Below are positions 5,122 through 6,871 of a stretch of 6,871 bases of DNA, piece after piece. Origin of the DNA: Actinomycetota bacterium. Its GTDB lineage: Bacteria > Actinomycetota > Actinomycetes > Actinomycetales > Microbacteriaceae. Position numbers and translations under genes: made by a program. The notes below the pieces were generated by a model. That model did not search any database, was not told the DNA's origin, and saw nothing but the letters and a program-made list of their open reading frames with translations. Position 1 is the first letter of the stretch, and each line of letters begins with the position of its first letter. The stretch is from positions 1-6,871 of the forward strand of contig RFNI01000043.1 of the NCBI GenBank assembly GCA_009927245.1, in the 5' to 3' direction.

Positions 5122-5837
5122 TACATTCTTTCTTTTCGATTTCCTCGTCTGCCGAAACCTCTGGCTGACATACTGGCTGCAAGTTGCATAGATTGCTCGA
5201 TTGTGTCTTCAAGTACTGGAATGACAATTCCTGGAATAGCTTTGATGCCTTTAGAGTGACCACGAAGGCCTCGAGATCTTCTAACCCTGTTGAGGCTTGT
5301 TATTAGTTGTGGTGCGAGGTTTATTGCAATTGAGATTGCAGTTGCAATCTCATAGAGGGCACCAGGAGTTGCTCTGAGCAGTTTTCTAGGGTTAGCCAGA
5401 GAGTTAGCCATACCAATAGCAAGAATGATTGCAGCTAACCGCAACCCATCAACTAACGCTGCCTTCATGGAAAGCACTGAGATTGCTCCAAGCAAATGAA
5501 GTGTGTTTCCAAAGCCTAGATCTATCGAGATAGAAGGAAGGCTTAGGAAGATGTCAGTTCTTGCGTCAGCAAGATTGAAAACAACTCGGAACAGAACTCT
5601 TAGAACTACAACAACAAACCCAAGAATTAGATAGAACCTAATTGAACGTGCCCAAGGGGATTCATCTCTACACAACCGCACGGTCGACATCGCTAGTGCA
5701 CAAATTCCAAGTAAGACTAAAAGATTTGAACTCAGCGATGCAGATAGAGCTAGCGAGATACCAGCTAGCCACCAGGCACCTGGGTGAGTTCTCCCTGCTG
5801 AAAGCAGGTGATTTGGTTTAGTTAGTAGGGCAGACAC
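5118..5837 (-). CDS. ecfT: ECF transporter T (transmembrane scaffold) subunit, CbiQ family
   Basis: This is the integral-membrane scaffold that links the ATPase to the S subunit. It has 239 residues in this frame. It opens with the family-type segment THPGAWWLAG (17-26) and hydrophobic helices at about 22-54, 66-89, 110-126 and 130-147. It then has the cytoplasmic coupling helices with their two Arg-Gly signatures, RRSRGLRG (186-193) and SMSARGFG (222-229), which seat in the ATPase grooves. The start is GTG at 5835-5837, inside the end of the preceding gene (20-nt overlap, no clear ribosome site), so translation is probably coupled. The frame ends shortly after GRRGN at 5118, where the family normally continues; see the small protein downstream and the frameshift site. 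Confidence 0.88.
   Translation of the reverse strand: MSALLTKPNHLLSAGRTHPGAWWLAGISLALSASLSSNLLVLLGICALAMSTVRLCRDESPWARSIRFYLILGFVVVVLRVLFRVVFNLADARTDIFLSLPSISIDLGFGNTLHLLGAISVLSMKAALVDGLRLAAIILAIGMANSLANPRKLLRATPGALYEIATAISIAINLAPQLITSLNRVRRSRGLRGHSKGIKAIPGIVIPVLEDTIEQSMQLAASMSARGFGRRGNRKERMY
5131..5144 (-). other. Probable frameshift site in ecfT
   Basis: The segment GGAAATCGAAAAGA follows the GRRG codons. One missing A in the AAA or AAAA run would divert the frame to the stop at 5118-5120. Restoring it continues into the 87-residue C-terminal segment. Confidence 0.6.
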
Positions 5838-6366
5838 TTGTCTTCGGTTTGTTTAGGGGAGGTTCTTCTAGATCCTCTGAAGGTAATTTGAAAAGCCAGG
5901 CCTCTGCTGTTCCACAGGCAGGCTTATGGGTAGCGGCACCCCAAGTGCTGTATTGCCAGTCGCTAGCTCCAGCAGCTGCCACGAAGTATGACCAGCTACC
6001 AACGGATGTGTCAGGCATGTCTCGGCAAGGTTCCTTGGATTCGGTAGGGAAGTTCTGGATTCGACACACAAAGCCAACCGGATACTTAGATGTTCCAGTA
6101 ACTGACAGACCAGCTGCTTCAAAGAGATTCCAAGATGTGTCGCTGTAATTTGAAATGCACTTCTCTATTGCTTGCAGTTCACTTTCAGAACCAAAATCAA
6201 CAATTAGCGAAACGCCTTCAGTTTCACATTGACCATCTACAACCACAACAGATGACTTAGGGGAGTCAGTCGGATTGCTATCGGGTTGCAACCATTGATT
6301 GACTGCAAACCCGATAGCAACTAAGCCGACTATGCCCACCAGGCTAAGTCGAACTAACAAGCGCAT
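5818..6366 (-). CDS. Secreted Cys-rich protein, transcobalamin beta-domain-like (DUF4430-like)
   Basis: This is an extracytoplasmic protein of 182 residues. An N-terminal Arg-flanked hydrophobic segment (about 3-23) is a signal peptide or membrane anchor, and a Ser/Pro-rich linker (29-38) leads to one beta-rich domain. Visible pattern: GVSLIVDFGS (51-60), WNLFEAAGLSVTGTSKYPVGFVCRI (split at 79-91 and 92-103), GSWSYFVA (123-130), WQYSTWGA (137-144) and AEAWLF (154-159). This resembles the C-terminal beta domain of transcobalamin/intrinsic factor and bacterial DUF4430 modules. Six Cys (47, 70, 101, 114, 151, 179) suggest disulfides. The ATG follows the upstream stop by 6 nt with no ribosome site, so translation is probably by reinitiation. 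The role is probably ligand capture for the ECF importer encoded next; that is inferred from context. Homology assignment is from pattern memory and is moderately sure. Confidence 0.7.
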   Translation of the reverse strand: MRLLVRLSLVGIVGLVAIGFAVNQWLQPDSNPTDSPKSSVVVVDGQCETEGVSLIVDFGSESELQAIEKCISNYSDTSWNLFEAAGLSVTGTSKYPVGFVCRIQNFPTESKEPCRDMPDTSVGSWSYFVAAAGASDWQYSTWGAATHKPACGTAEAWLFKLPSEDLEEPPLNKPKTSVCPTN

Positions 6367-6372
6367 TAGTTG

Positions 6373-6729
6373 TTAGTTGACTGCGCGGTTCAACACATCA
6401 GCAAAGCTGAGGTGTGAAAGTGCAAGAAGTGATTGAGCGGTACTAAAGGTGTCACTGCTTGGGTCAGTCCAAGGAGCAATAACTCCGCCATCTTCACTAT
6501 TGATTCTTGACTTCAACCAATCGTGACCCTTCATTGAATCAATCCCGAGGCTGTTCATGGCCATGATTCCGTAAGCGGTACCGCTAATGTCAACATCACC
6601 ATATGCATTCCAGTGGTTTTCATCAACCATGGTTCCAAGAATGAATGCCTTCGCTTTATCGATTGCATTTTCTTTAGCCGCTTCATCAGATTCGCTGCCA
6701 GTTCCAAGGATGCCTTGAGAGACATGATT
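6373..6729 (-). CDS. Prenyltransferase/squalene-cyclase-like repeat protein, C-terminal part
   Basis: This is the C-terminal end of an alpha-alpha toroid protein. After the frame change at about 6720 it reads SQGILGTGSESDEAAKENAI, then AFILGTMVDENHWNAYGDVD, ISGTAYGIMAMNSLG, WLKSRINSEDGGVIAPW and DTFSTAQSLLALSHL. The repeated pairing of an acidic/Gly turn (YGDVDISG, SEDGG) with a following small-residue helix (TAYGIMAMNSLG, TAQSLLALSHL) is typical of prenyltransferase/squalene-oxidase repeats. These also build the alpha barrel of transcobalamin. It ends at the TAA at 6373-6375, 6 nt before the beta-domain gene. No cyclase DXDD acid motif appears in the visible part, so a binding rather than catalytic role is plausible. 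Confidence 0.7.
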   Translation of the reverse strand, partial: NHVSQGILGTGSESDEAAKENAIDKAKAFILGTMVDENHWNAYGDVDISGTAYGIMAMNSLGIDSMKGHDWLKSRINSEDGGVIAPWTDPSSDTFSTAQSLLALSHLSFADVLNRAVN

Positions 6730-6871
6730 GCAAATGAAGTCACATCGGTTGCGGTTTCAGTTTGGGTATCGCCCTGGGTGTATTTGTATCCACCGCTAAC
6801 TTCAGCAAGAGTGGTTAGCTTCAATGCAACTGTGTTTGCCAATTCTTTTTCACTTTCAGCAAGAAGAGCAA
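6555..6871 (-). CDS. Prenyltransferase/squalene-cyclase-like repeat protein, upstream part (runs off window)
   Basis: The frame is open to the window edge with no start in view. It reads ALLAESEKELANTVALKL, then SGGYKYTQGDTQTETATDVT and SFAIMSL, i.e. the same turn-then-helix repeat unit as the downstream part. Sense is lost after SL (about 6720), and the remainder to 6555 is out of frame with the family. The start, any signal peptide, and the operon promoter or riboswitch lie beyond 6871. Confidence 0.65.
   Translation of the reverse strand, partial: ALLAESEKELANTVALKLTTLAEVSGGYKYTQGDTQTETATDVTSFAIMSLKASLELAANLMKRLKKMQSIKRRHSFLEPWLMKTTGMHMVMLTLAVPLTESWP
6715..6725 (-). other. Frameshift site in the cyclase-like gene
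   Basis: The frame changes between AIM and SQGIL in ATGTCTCTCAA. One missing base, or one extra TC unit in the TCTCTC run, explains it. Sequence on both sides fits the same repeat protein. Confidence 0.7.

Noticed and set aside
5794..5808. Small hairpin CCTGCT-GAA-AGCAGG early in ecfT
   Set aside because: Six pairs within coding sequence, no tail and no conserved context; expected by chance.

Overview
This 6.9-kb window looks like chromosomal DNA from a moderately low-GC aquatic actinobacterium. The type is a freshwater or marine Micrococcales/Nanopelagicales-like lineage, but the genus cannot be fixed from sequence alone. The grounds are a heliorhodopsin of the actinobacterial type, and an ECF transporter operon whose T, A and S subunits have the features I associate with actinobacterial versions (a C-terminal T-subunit extension and a fused double ATPase). 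There is no sign of phage, transposon, CRISPR or RNA genes.

Left part (1-2509): the tail of an upstream unit ends in an intrinsic terminator (6-34). A heliorhodopsin gene follows (86-931), closed by a strong 12-bp hairpin terminator (946-980), so it is probably transcribed alone. Next come an unrecognised membrane-anchored or secreted 185-residue protein (1024-1581), a minus-strand HicB-fold plus HTH protein (1604-1984), and a plus-strand DoxX-type four-helix membrane protein (2102-2509). The last two diverge from a compact control region with a 43-bp nested palindrome. It can be read as two face-crossing TTGACT-N18-TTTACT promoters that would exclude each other. A second inverted repeat lies in the doxX leader.

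Right part (2506-6871, all minus strand): one tightly packed operon runs leftward. In order of transcription it holds a prenyltransferase/squalene-cyclase-type alpha-alpha repeat protein (partial), a secreted Cys-rich protein resembling the beta domain of transcobalamin (DUF4430-like), the ECF T subunit, the fused double ABC ATPase and the ECF S subunit. The first two together resemble a split transcobalamin/intrinsic factor (alpha barrel plus beta domain). My working model is a surface binding module feeding an ECF importer. Cobalamin or a related corrinoid is the natural guess for the substrate, but it is unproven.

The striking oddity is that four of the five operon genes are interrupted by single frame changes, five sites in all. 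The reading frame resumes each time with family motifs intact: in the cyclase-like gene, in the T subunit, twice in the ATPase (the two cancel), and near the C terminus of the S subunit. The other genes of the window are intact. Sequencing or assembly indels are the simplest explanation; recent decay of the transporter is the alternative. Once the S subunit is repaired, its stop codon overlaps the doxX stop codon, so the apparent gap at 2510-2582 is really coding.
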